From the NCBI RefSeq assembly GCF_018143015.1, contig NC_054746.1, positions 19,397,532 to 19,461,531 on the forward strand: a stretch of 64,000 bases of DNA. Reading direction: 5' to 3'. The stretch is from Lytechinus variegatus. Its lineage: Eukaryota > Echinodermata > Echinoidea > Temnopleuroida > Toxopneustidae. Shown here piece after piece: positions 36,974 to 49,906 of this stretch. Within the stretch, counting starts at the first letter, position 1. Every line of letters begins with the position of its first letter. The translations under genes and the position numbers were made by a program. The notes under the pieces are model-generated. The model was given only the letters and a program-made list of their open reading frames with translations. It searched no databases and was not told the origin of the DNA.

Positions 36974-37544
36974 GTCCAAACTTTGCGCATGTCCATACTT
37001 CATGGATGGTCATCTAAAAAAATAGCCAATATCCTTAAAATCTGACATCAACATGAAAAGCGACCTAAAATTACCCTTTGGTGTAAGTTTCTTTAGGATG
37101 AGTTTAGTATTCATGAAAATATTTACAAAAGATCGGCAAATTTACGCCTGTTTTTTCAAGAAATAATTCTCAACAAGTATCACGATATCACCATTTCGCA
37201 AGCAGAAATCATAAGAATTGTGAGTTAATGTAGTACTAACCGATTCTGTAGCAATTTGCCGTCAATTTGATACAAATATTTCATTTTTTGAGCTTGATTT
37301 TTTGTTTAAATCTCCACAAAACTTTGGTCTGAGAAGTGTGGTCATACTTTTTCAGAATGGATTTCCAGCACAGTGCGCATTCGCCGATCGCTATACCCGC
37401 AAAGCCCCTTTACCTACTTTACATTTTCGTCCGTGATTTTATAGTTTACGATTTTGCCGTTAATTGGTTTTGTATGAATTATGAATATTTTGTGAACAAA
37501 TTTAAGCCTGATGAATATTTTTGAAAAGTCTGCGAAGTTTGGAC
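36974..37544. mobile_element. About 570 bp element with GTCCAAACTTTGC ends
   Basis: GAGTCCAAACTTTGCGCA on the left is mirrored by GCGAAGTTTGGACACCCC on the right. Only about 15 bp of inversion is evident, and there is no certain target duplication. Confidence 0.5.
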
Positions 37545-37689
37545 ACCCCATCATACCATATAACAGGGTGACCAACTGTCACTCAGTCATAAATTTGGGA
37601 CTTGTCGGATAAAATGTCTGACAACTCCTTCCTTTTTTAAATGTTCATGAAAATTTTGATGAATCGCCCCCCCCCAGCCTGAACACAAA

Positions 37690-38419
37690 GTAATGCTTTA
37701 ACTTTAATAAAATCTAAGCAAGATGTTAAAGTATTTCATATTTCATTTGATAAAATACGAAAGAAATAGTGAGTGGGTGACGTCATCAGTTTCCTCATTT
37801 GCCTAACATTACCAATCATGGTGTGCATATATATGGCAAGTTCCCCCAAGTCTGCGCGGTCCCCCTTTGTCTGCACACATGCGTATCAGTGCAATTCTAG
37901 TAAAGAAGATACGCAATGAACACAGACTTTACACATGCAATACATATTCATGAAAAAATCTGAATCATAATGGTGGGAAAATAATGAATTTAGGGCAATT
38001 CATGTGATGACCTTTCTCATCAAAATCTCTGAATCGTGTGCAAAGTGAACGGGTGCGCAGACATGAGGTACCATTTTTTTTCAATCTGAAAATGACTGCC
38101 CAATGTTTTTTCCAAGAAAATTCTATATTTTCAAACTTTTATGAGATATTTGGTACACTTTCTCATTATAACAAGGAACATTATTAACTGAAAGATTTTG
38201 TGAATTAAAAAGAAATTCATGTTAAGTCTTAACTCAAATTGATAGGTGCACAGACTTGGGGACCACCATCATACAACTGTTTTGTGAAAATTAGTGAAAC
38301 TTAAAAATGTCATAACTTTCTTATTTTACATTTGATTTTGATGAAATTTTAAGTGTTAGGTTTGTTGGATTTTTCTCTTTTTATTTAAATAAACTTTTTT
38401 TGGGGGAAGGAATTGTTCT
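37690..38419. mobile_element. Long-TIR family copy 3, interrupted by another element
   Basis: AGAAATAGTGAGTGGGTGACGTCATC and, at the right, TTTCTTATTTTACATTTGATTTTG match the 13531-14105 element; the right end abuts TTAA at 38420-38423. The middle (about 37838-38270) is a separate insertion bounded by TTCCCCCAAGTCTGCGC and GCACAGACTTGGGGACC. Confidence 0.65.
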
Positions 38420-38423
38420 TTAA

Positions 38424-40600
38424 AGAATTAGCATTACTAGGTTTCTCTCTCAGACTGCTACCACTGGAACTGAAGCAAAACAGGTTTCGTCCCAGAGCAA
38501 AATTCATTCATTATTTTTTTTGCCTAAAATCATAGTTTGATGACATAATGAAAACTGAAGATGAAGTTTTTAAGTTATTGAAAGAAAAAAGTAGAAAACT
38601 ACAATAAGAATTTTATGGAGGAAAAGGGTAAGTTTTCAAGTTTTGAAGGCAAGAAGGAATGCCCAGCTATGTTATGGTAATGGAGATAATGGGATGGTGC
38701 ATATTTTTTGGCAATGGCATCATTAAGATACTCGGATGCCACTGCCCAATGATTAACAATAGAGTGTAGACATATACATTAAACTGCATATATATCTTAT
38801 CTTAAAATAGGATATTCAGTCAAGTTATTTTATCAATGTAGTTACAAGGAGATAGATTTTTTCTTTTTCAGACTGATTTTGTACAATTATCTACCTGAGC
38901 TCTTACATATAAAACTAAAAAGAACTGATAAAGTTGTAAGGTAGATGCCTTTCAGGTGGCAACCTTTAAGTTTTTGCAACCATAAAGGGAAGGGAAACAT
39001 TTTCCTGGTATTGCATTGCAGCTTGCACCACATCTCAAGTGTTGCAGATGTACGGCACTTAGTTGTGAGCTTCTCTTGTATGATAAAACAATGCTTTAAT
39101 CAATTCGGTAAGCAAAATTATTGACACAAAGTTATTTCCTGAATGGCATTACATTTTTTCTTTATGAGTCATAAATTTTTTACTTAGAATTTTATTAAAG
39201 AAATTAAAAGTATTTATTGAGGAAAATTGTCTCTATATGTCTCTATTTCAAAATTACCCAAGTAAAGGTGATTAGATGAAGTAATTTTAGTTCAACTTGT
39301 CCAAGGTCAAAGGTCATTTGGGGTTCAATATTTCAAAATAAAATTTTGGGGATCACAGATTACAATGTCTTGTTCCCAGAGGTTGGCAGGTCTGGTTTAA
39401 AGTTTGTGTCAACGAATTCCTGTTTCTGCTGGAAATTCAACCTTTTTTGCTATTATGATTCCTTATTCTAGTTGCACGAAGTTGGCAGCTCTGCATAGAA
39501 TAGAGCCAATTGATTTTTTTAAATATGCCATTATATTAGAAACAAGATATTCAATCTACAAGTAATGTAATATAAAATAAATTAAGAATAAATTGCATTA
39601 ACTAGAATTATATCCAGCTAATTGTCATGTGAAAATTATATGCCAAACTATATGTGATTAGGTTGAATGTGACATGTAAATGTATTGAGGACCATGACAA
39701 AAAACTTCCGTTTGAGAACACTATACCCCAGTTCCCCTTCTCATCAATTCTCTTCTCCAGCCGTAACTGCCTCAAGAAAGCAATTTAAGTATCAAAACAC
39801 CTGTTTCTTGACGTTGGTCCGAACATAAAACAACAGCCCAGCACATACAGTCACAGCAGGGGGCCACACACGATGGGATGCATGCGCAGCGCTGAGTGCG
39901 GTCCCTGTAAGCATGCCGTCATTTTTATTCGCTTACTTTCCTTATTCCGAGGTCGATTTTCTTCGTTCGAAATTGAAAATGGACTAACATTGGGTTACTG
40001 AATACAATATGCCTTTGAAAACGTGATTAAATATGGAATACAATATTTTCATTCTGAAGGTCCTACTACAGGCAGAGAAGTCTTACGTAATAGCGCAGCT
40101 TTTGTTTATCTTTTCGTCCTTTGCTCAATGCTCATATACTGGCCTGTGGGGGTGAAATTGAGAGAGCGGGAAATAACCCCTGGATTACTTGGCCAAGCGC
40201 GGTTGATAAGGGCTTGGAAATGGTTTTTAGGAGATCCAAATGGAAAATGGGGTACAACACCTCGTTTCAAAGGTAATTTTGACCTAATGCAACCCCAATT
40301 ACAACATAAATTTATGGAGAAAAAAGATCAAGAGTGAAGTGTGAATGATTGGGATTTAAGTGATAGTCTGAGGAATATTTTGAATGGAAATGCCCTTAAA
40401 AGCTTTGAAATTTGTTGGTTCTTGGATGTAAAAAATGTTTTTTCAGCTACATCATACATGTATGCACATCTCACCAAACCAGTGAAACAGGCAAGTTGAT
40501 TTGTATCACATGCTTTGTATTTATAGGAAGGTCTAAGAAATCAGTTGATTTGATTATAATTGAATTGTTTTTACCTTGCAGATGACTTTGTTGTAGAGCA
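38424..40600. other. Upstream region and probable 5' untranslated exons of CATSPERG
   Basis: An acceptor just before 40582 (TTTTACCTTGCAG) precedes the start codon at 40601, so at least one upstream untranslated exon is expected. A candidate donor (TTTCAAAG then GTAATT) ends at 40272, within a stretch that also has an 83-codon open frame from 40023. I cannot tell whether that frame is translated. No other gene is recognised. Confidence 0.4.
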
Positions 40601-43600
40601 ATGCCTTCAAAGTCAAATATGTCACCATTTCATCAATGGACTGCTGTCTTAACTGGCCTGGCTGCCTTGATAACTTACACCTGTGGATCATGCACCTGGC
40701 ACATAGATGTTGTACGATCAGAGTTCCCATATATATTTGAACCAATAGTTCAAAACAAATTAACTCATGTAGTAGTGGATTATCAGGAAGTAACAATAAG
40801 AAGCTTTTCAGCAGAAGAGGTATGTATTGATGTCATCTAATCAATAAAGATACTTGAAGATTTATTGTATGGTTACAGTTCTTGAATTTATTGCGGGATT
40901 TATGAAAAAAATCTCCCGTCTAGGCTTTTCTGTATGTTGAATGAATTGAAGATCAAGCAAAATACATTCAGTAAATTGTTGATTAAGCTTCTCAGAAGAA
41001 TTCTTTGATTACAAACATGCCATCAGTGCTTTGTTTAAAGAGCCAAATTTTACAAGGTAACAGTCTGATTCCTTATTGATATAGGACAAAACCCCAAAAG
41101 AAAAGTTCTTTCATTCACCATAAAGCATTTTCAAACCATTTGTAATTGATAGCTAAATCACAGCACACAACATTTGAAGGGGGTGTTAATGTGAGGAGAT
41201 ACACATAATAATGGTAAACTTTGTACAGAGTTTGTTACACTTGTACAATTTATTTATCTTTCATGTTCCAGAGCACAGGTTTTCCTCACCCCCCCCAAAA
41301 AAAAAAAATCAAGGAGATGCATTTTTGAATGAGCTGTCAAAATCATTTTGACACAGACATAAAATAAAATGTTCAAGTAAATATATTTTCTATATCATTT
41401 TACCTATTCTAGGTGGAGCCACATATGTACCCATATTTTGTGCGAGTACAAATTGAGTGTAATGGAGAAACCAGTTCGAGTACAATAGAGGCTTTACTGT
41501 CAGCTGGATCCTATCCTCGAATCAAGTTATCATTTGATTCCCTACAAGATCAGAGCCTCTCTTACCACACTTGGACTGATTATGTATTTGAGGGTGCCCT
41601 TGTTGACATGGATCCAGATTGTGATGTTGGATTTTGCAGACCCGTTTGGCTGGTTCCCTTGCCGACAAATGACAAGTACCTGATAATACATGTCCGTGTA
41701 GAAACAGTAGGCTCTGTCAAAGCTGTCGCCACATCTCGGCAAGTTATAACTTTTCTGATTTAATTGTTTTTTTCAGTTCTTACAGAAAAACGGGACACTA
41801 GTTTTATTCAATTGATACCCTAGCAAATATGTCTCAAAGTAAAATTGATATGAGAGTAATATTTTCTTCCAATAAATGGACAATTGGTTCTCATATATTA
41901 ATGAGACATTTGAAGTTTCCTTGAAATGTACATGTATGCATACTCCTTTATGTTCAGATTTGTATTATGGTAAAACATCATGGGGAATGTTAAAGGTTCA
42001 GACGTTACACTGTATATTTACTTATATAATATAAGGAAAAAAAACTTAAATTCAAGCAAAGAGCATTCTACTATCATAAATGAAAAACAAATGAATGTTG
42101 TAACATGATCCTGTGTGGTACCAAAAATTCCATTATCTAGACAATTTTAACTTTTGAAATTTATTGGAAACAATTTTCTAGGGGGTAATATTGAAGTTCG
42201 TACAGGGGAAATATGAAATATGACAAGGAAGAGAAATATACAGCTATTGCACTGTGTAAAAAATGATAAACTTGTATTTTTCTATAGAGCACAAAGTTTA
42301 GCTTTGTTCTGTAAACAATTTATCCCATTTTTCATCAATTGAACTTCATTTGTAGCTTTGATACATGCAATAGCCTGGTCATTCTCACTATTAATTACAT
42401 TATTTATTGAAACTAAATCATTAGTATATAATCATGTCTCTATTTGGACAGGCGGACAATAACATTAGATGGATACAGTGAGCGTGTGTCAGAAAACTCT
42501 TCATATGTCCAGACTAGAATTGGAGCTGATACAGATCTATCTGGGTTGGGATTTTTTGAAAATGAGATCCACCAGATACTTCCTGTTCACACTGTCAGAG
42601 GTGTCACACCTATACAATCCATGGCAGGATTTGTTAAGAGACCAATCACGCTAAAGAGCTCTGACTTCTTCCGACATTACGGGGTAGTAGAAGTAAGTGA
42701 AGAACAATGCTTGTATTAAAAAATTGTGCTATTCCTGTATAGTTTAAGTGGAAGGGGAAATATCTGTATGAAGTGTTGAATTTTCACAACCTATTCAAGA
42801 GTGTTGTCTGAACTCTTGAATGATTGTTTTTTCTACAATTTTTTCAGTGTATCTTTCATGCATATAACTGCTGAATTAGATATGAGCTTTCTTATTATTG
42901 ATATATTGTCATTGCTTCATAAGACAAAAATGCTGATGTTGATTAAAAGTTCATCTTTAAGCATTTTCTGCAGGTATAAATACAATGTTACTGGGAAATG
43001 AATAGTTTATGAAAGTGCTATCATAAACTGATTTTTGATCATCTATAGGTTGCCCTTGGTGATGAAGCACCAACTTGTCTCATAGGACCACCCATCAAAG
43101 AATCTGCCACCTTCCCGGACAAAATTGTCCTTAGTACTTCTTGGGGACTCTTTGAAATGTTTGCAGCGCACTATGCCACTAGCAAGGCAGATATTGGTAT
43201 CTATCATCCCATCGAACTTGATCAGTGCATACACCACCTGATAGTGCCTTCACATGGAAGGCAAGGACCAAGGTTTTTGTCTGTTGGTAACGATGGCAAA
43301 AAGCTTTACAGTTCTAATCTTGAATTTGGTGAGTAGTGTTCCATGTTTTCAAAGCACTTTATGTAGTAGTAATAGTATTAACATACTGGTAGTATGGTTG
43401 CATCCATTGAACATAGCAGCCTGAATTGCGTTCAGTGTACAATTCAATTTACAAGTTTTAAAAAATACAATCATTATAATTCATGGAGTAGTACATATAA
43501 TAGGTCACATGAATTACAATATTGCACACTATCAAACCATATGATAAAGATAAAGAATGGGGGCAGACAAGGGTAGGGAAGAAAAAAAAGAGAAAAAGAT

Positions 43601-46600
43601 TAAGGAAGGTGGACTTAGTGAGAAGAATATAGACTTATGAAAGATTAACTTGTCACTTTTAAGAGAGTACAAATACTTTCAAGCTGCTTTTTCACTCATG
43701 CTTCCTCCGTATTTTGTTTCCTTACATCAAAATTTCCATTGCAACTTATTGGTAAGAAAACACAAGTAGACATTCTCTGTATCTTTTAATGTGTAATACT
43801 TTTTGGCGTTTTTTCTTTGTATGTTCTAATTTACATCGTCATTTTACATTGAACTGAAGAAGAGCATTATATACATAAAAAATTGACAACATTATATAAG
43901 TTTAGCAAGAAAGAATTTTAGATACATGTTCAATAGTAAGCAAACATAGTGCCTATTTGACTTTTCAATCCTTTTACAATTTTTTCTACAGGTGCTCCTA
44001 CACAACTAGAACAACTGGTAGATTCCAGTGGTAACAGTGCATGTGATCAGATTGGTAAGACACTGCATTATTTTTCTAAAACACTTTTATCAAAATATCA
44101 TATAGATATATATTTTTCAATGTATTGAGATTTGGAAAAACTGTTATTGATTTCGATAAAGATAATTGTACAATAAAATTCATAAAGAAAATGTCTAATT
44201 TCTGTTTTTAGAAGCAAAAACAATAACAAGCAACAAAACCTCATCAAAAGATTGAAATGGATGATAAAAACATAATTTGTACAAATCTGGTAATCTAGGC
44301 TAATTAGATATTTGAGGTACTCTAGAATGTAGAATATTCAGCAGGTATTAAGGTGAAATCAAACTTATTGAAAATTATCAGTCAATTTATGAATACCAAA
44401 AACTAATCTCAGAACTATAAAGGGCAAATTTCAAAATATTTTGTGCTTTGAATTGTGTTCTGTGTAATCTATGTCAAACAAGATTTTTGTCTTAACCCAT
44501 TCAAGGCAAGAATTGAAATCATCTTATTTGAACAGCTTTCCTTTTTGAATTGCGAACGTTTTTGATTTTATGTAATTGTGCTATTTTGATTTAGATGTTT
44601 GTGTACATCCAGTAACATTAATGGACAAAAAGGATGAATCATACTTCCAAAGTTGCCAATTTGAGAATGGAAAAAAAACAACAAATAGTAATGCAATGAA
44701 AGTGAGCACATGAAGATATTTCTTTGTTTTATGCTTATACTAGATACATGTATGATTTATGGTAGGGCACTGCAGAGCTCAATGAACGAACTAAACCTAT
44801 CATGGGGACTCTTGTAACCTTTAGGTTTAGTGTTATGAAAAGCCAAATAAGGAAATATGACATGTTACCTCAACCATATTCTACCGATTTGCCATTTTTG
44901 ATATTTTTCTTCCTTGAAAGCTGTAATTTTTTGTACAATATTTTGTTCTCATTATCTAAAGTAGATGTAGACTTACTCAGAAAATGAGCTTGATTTGACA
45001 AAAATTTATTATGGTGTGATAAAATCATTAGCTAGCTGACAATTGTGACAGTTGGGTCATCTTACATACAAGTACATGACATTAAAAAGCTATTAGTATT
45101 GTTTTAGGAAATCTTTTATTCAGTGTTAGAAATGTTAGCTTGTGCTAAAGCTACTGTAAAAAAAATGATTCTGCACCTGTATAAAAAAAATCTGAGTACT
45201 AATATTCATAAATGTCTATCATTGTAATCATAATAAGTATTATTATTAATTTAATACATGATATTAAATAAGCTACATCTAGAGTAGATATGAAAATAAT
45301 TTAAATCTTCATCACATTTGAAAGAGAATGCATTTAGAGACTGGAATCTGTAGCTCACTCTCCCTGGCCTAATGTAGCTTACACAATAACCTCAAAGGTT
45401 TAACCCTATATAGCCCGGGCTATTTTGCATAGCCCGGGGGGGCCTATTAGCCCGGGGGGGCCTATTAGCCCCCCCCCTCAGATCTCGGTCGTTTATCGAC
45501 CGATTGTGACCAAATTTGGTGTGTGGGTGTCTCATTATATATTTTACAAGAATGCGTTGTCAAATTTGTGATATTTTAATATCATTTTTTATTTATCTAA
45601 TTAATTATGCAAATATTCAAATTTTTTCAAGGAATTTTCATTTTTTTGTAGTTTTCCCCCCATTTTTTGAGAAAATGCAATGGAATCAAGCATGTTAGTA
45701 GCCAGTCATGTAATCTAAAAGACAGCTCACTCAACTGTATTGAAATTGTAAAATTATTAGATTATAATAGTAATTAATTATGCGCATATGCTAATTTTTC
45801 GCGATAATATTCTTGTTTCCTTCCGTGTTTCCAAATTCTTATGTATTTCTTTGTTTTGAAATCTCTATTTTTTATTGTTTTTTAAATCTAGACTAGTTGG
45901 TGATAGCCCAAAAGAAATTTATGTGAGGAAAAAACAGAAAAAAACATTCATCTGACAACACTTCTTGTAAAACCCATACATTGTACACACAAAAGTCAAT
46001 GGAAATTGCCATTTTCGGTGACATTGATCACGAATATGTGCTATATCTCCGCAAGTACACCCCCCCGATTTTCGCAAACAGGGTCGCAAAATGTGCGGGA
46101 GACGTGAAAGGAAAAAGTCATGAAATTTCAGCTTATTATTTTTTGCATTTAGAAATTATCGCGAAAAATGTTGAGGGGGGGCCTTTTAGGCCCCCCCGGG
46201 CTATATAGGGTTGAAATATGTTTGACTCCACTTTGCTAGATCTTAAGTAGCTGTATATTCTTTGTATACTACTAAATATGCTTTAAGGGTGCCTATCAAA
46301 GGGTGATAACTCCTATTTGAAATCGGTTAAACTTAAACATTGTCATTTTCATTGTAAGCATTAGACTGTGTTGAAAATTAGTGTGATATTGTAACATGCA
46401 CTTCCGCAAGCGTGTTATGCAAGCAGGAATTATTAACTGGCATTCCATATGATACTTTCAGCAATCTCTATATGCCAAAAAACAGTTTCATAATGCATAA
46501 AGTGGGCAAAAAGGCAATTGAAGTCCAGCAAGATCAATCCAGCCCATGAAAATTTAAGATTTAACTAGGAGGTACACATGTAGTGGAAATGTTTTGACAT

Positions 46601-49600
46601 TGATGTATTTAAGTTTTCTACAATATAAAAAGCTTGAACCAAATTTGGTAGTGTGTAGAAGGAATTGCATTTATTTAAATTCTTCAAAAATTTTCCTCAC
46701 TTTGTAGCTGTATTTATGTCTGCAATATCAATAGAGCTTGAAATCATCCAGCTCAGACCTATGAATTTTTGGAAAAAACAAGGCAATTTCTCAAAAAAAT
46801 ATCCTATATATACAAAATTGAATGAATCCATCATTCTTAAAAAGTAAGAATTATTTATAGATTGATATGATTTGATACATTACTATTCAGTTGAAATATT
46901 GTGACATTGTTTCACTTTTTGTAATGTTATTCTCATATGCCAATTGTTTATTTCATTTCTTTTTCAGCATCAGGTCAATCATCTTGTTTTATTATTGATG
47001 CTGCATTTGGAAATATTGATATGGAGTCGACTTATGTTTTGGTGAAGATTGTGGAACAAGAAATGACCACAGAGTATCATTTACTCAAACTGACTGGTAA
47101 GTGTCATTTGGAAACAAAAATGTGTTCAATTTATTAATCTTTAATTACTGTCTCATTCAGGTGAAGGCCAAGTGCGGATCTAGCCAGATAACACGCAATA
47201 CCATTTTAGGGGCCATATTGTTTTTGAACGATAGTCGGTCTCTCAAAACTATTGTGTCTAATCCGGCTCGATCTGAGCCTGGTGAAGGCGAGACTGTTTT
47301 CAATTTATATTTCAAAATCATACATGTATAACTTTTGTCCAAAATATCTATTTGAATATAGAGACGTGTTTGGTTAAACACTATAATTGAAATATTTGAT
47401 TATCATTGTGTTTTCCAGGGTATGGCAAATGGAATCTGATAAGAACATTGGATGGTAACCTTACAATTCCACATGGTAAGATCAATTTATTTTCATTCTC
47501 TTTGGAAAGGTTTGTTTAATTCCTAGCTTGGAAATAAAATAGTATCAATATCAAATAGCTAGAAAAAGCAAATTTAAATTTTCAATTATATCCATATATG
47601 TAGGACTTCTTCTATGGATATAAATAAGATGCTCTTGAATTTAGAAAAAAAATTGTTTATTCATTTTTGTCTTGCCTGAATGAGGTTTGACAAAAGGCCA
47701 AGTTATCACTGATCCTGTTAGTCTGTTTGTCCCTTGGTCTGTCCGATAATGTTGAAGTTTTGTTCAACTTGCTCTCATTTCTTTTTTATTTTTGCATCAA
47801 TTATCTTCATACTTGGTACATATAATCCTTGCATAATACCAAATGTGATCCAATGAGAATAATGGGGTCAAAGGTCATCTAGGGGTCAAAAGGTCAAATT
47901 ATATGAGGTTATGTTCCTCCTTTTTAAAAACGTTTTTTTCAAATCACACTCATTTCTTTGTTTCTGTATCAATTTTAATCACACTTATTTAAAATGATCC
48001 TTGGGTAAAACCACATGTGTGTTGTTGCAAAATGTGGGGTTAAAGCTCATTTAGGGGTAAAAAAGTAAAGTTTTGTTCAACTTGGTCTTATTTCTTTATT
48101 TCTGCATCAATTATGTTCACAAATGGTACAGATCCTTGGGTACCCCATGTGTGCCCATGAGGATAATGGGGACAAAGGTCATGTAGAGGGCAAAAGTTCA
48201 AATGATAAGAGATCATGTTCGTTCTTTTTTCTTTTCATTATTTTTGTATCAATTTTCATTACACTTAATTAAAATGATCATTGGGTAATGTGTATTACTT
48301 GAAGATGATGGGGTCAAATGTCATCTAAGGGTCAAAACGTCAAGTTTTTGTTTAAATTACTCACATTTCTTTATATCTGCATCATTTATGTTCGCACTTG
48401 ATACAAATGATCCTTGAGTAATACCACATTTGTTTTGTTGAGGATGATGCGGTCAAAGGTCATGTATGGGTCAAGATGTCAACTTTTTGTTCAAATTGCT
48501 CTCATTTCTCTATTTCTGCATCATTATTACCTTGGGTAATATGTGTGTTGTTGAGGATGATGGGTCAAAGGTCATCTTGGAGTCAAGAGATCATATTGCA
48601 TATTTTATTGATCACAAAATCAGGCGAGACTCGCCTCTCATGAACCACCTTGTTTTAGACATGCAGTTTAAGAGCTTACCCTATATTGCAAGTAGTTTTA
48701 CAGACCTGCACGTCAAATGTTATTTAAAGGTGATTATAAAATTTGCATCACCTAATATACAAAGTAACTGACTATAAACATTGTCATTTCATTTTGTACT
48801 AAAAGAATATATGCTTCAATACCATCGACATGTAGCTCTCAGGATAACTTTAATATTTTTTCATCATATCATTTTGAAGGTACTGCGATCTTCTGAGATG
48901 TATTCAAACGCATCTCTTTCTGCTATCTTAGCTCCTATAACTCATTCTTTTATCATAGAACAGTGAATGTAGCATTTCATTACATTTTTTTATTGATAAT
49001 TTCTTGACTCTCATTTCCAGCTGTGTCAGGAATAGACAGAGAATGGATTGATGTTGGTGGGCTGAGCAAATGTGATATTCACCATGACGAGCATGATGGT
49101 ACCTGTATGACCGTAAGCCTAACTGGCTTGACCTTCAGTGGCTATGTCTCTAAGCATCTCTTCTTTTGGGGGAACAGCATTTTACACAGGTATTATTTTA
49201 CTCTGCTTTCATTTAATGGTACTATAGTTACAGTGATATCAAGTAGTGGGCACCTTGTTATAAAAGAAATAAGTGAACTTTCATTGTTTTTTTTCAAGAT
49301 TATGTGGGAAAAGTGTGGCACTGCAACAGGTTTAATGCTCTCATATTATCATGATGAAAAATCAGCTGAAATTGTTTTCTTAAAATATTTGTTTTCAGTT
49401 AGTCTCTCATATCAGTAATTTCTATCCTTTTGCTAGTTTGCATTCTTAGTTACTTTGATTCATACTATGTTAATATATATTTATGTCTTACACTGGAAAG
49501 CGCATAGCGAGAGCTTTTCCTGTTATGCGTTTAATAAATCAATATTTATTATCATCATCATTATTATTATCATTATTATCTATATACATTCATTTTTGCA

Positions 49601-49838
49601 TTAACCATTGACAGGATTGCATCAAGTTATTATTGTAGCCAGTTCAAAATCTTATGGGAAATACCTATTTTGAGGGGCATTATAATCAACCTTTTTCCAA
49701 TTACTTTGGGACAGTTTCATTCACACTTCAATTTTATGACCAGAAATAAGATTCTACAAGGTTGTAAAATTCCATCTGTAAATATATTGCTGACTTTCAT
49801 TCTATCATGATAAATTAACAACAAATAAAGTTATATAT

Positions 49839-49906
<68 letters not shown>

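Noticed and set aside
40023..40337. 104-codon open frame with a hydrophobic stretch upstream of CATSPERG
   Set aside because: No recognised homology; more likely part of a 5' untranslated exon or chance. Kept only as a note in the upstream region.
48466..48771. 101-codon open frame in CATSPERG intron 8
   Set aside because: It starts inside the GGTCAAAGGTCA tandem repeat and has no splice or homology support.
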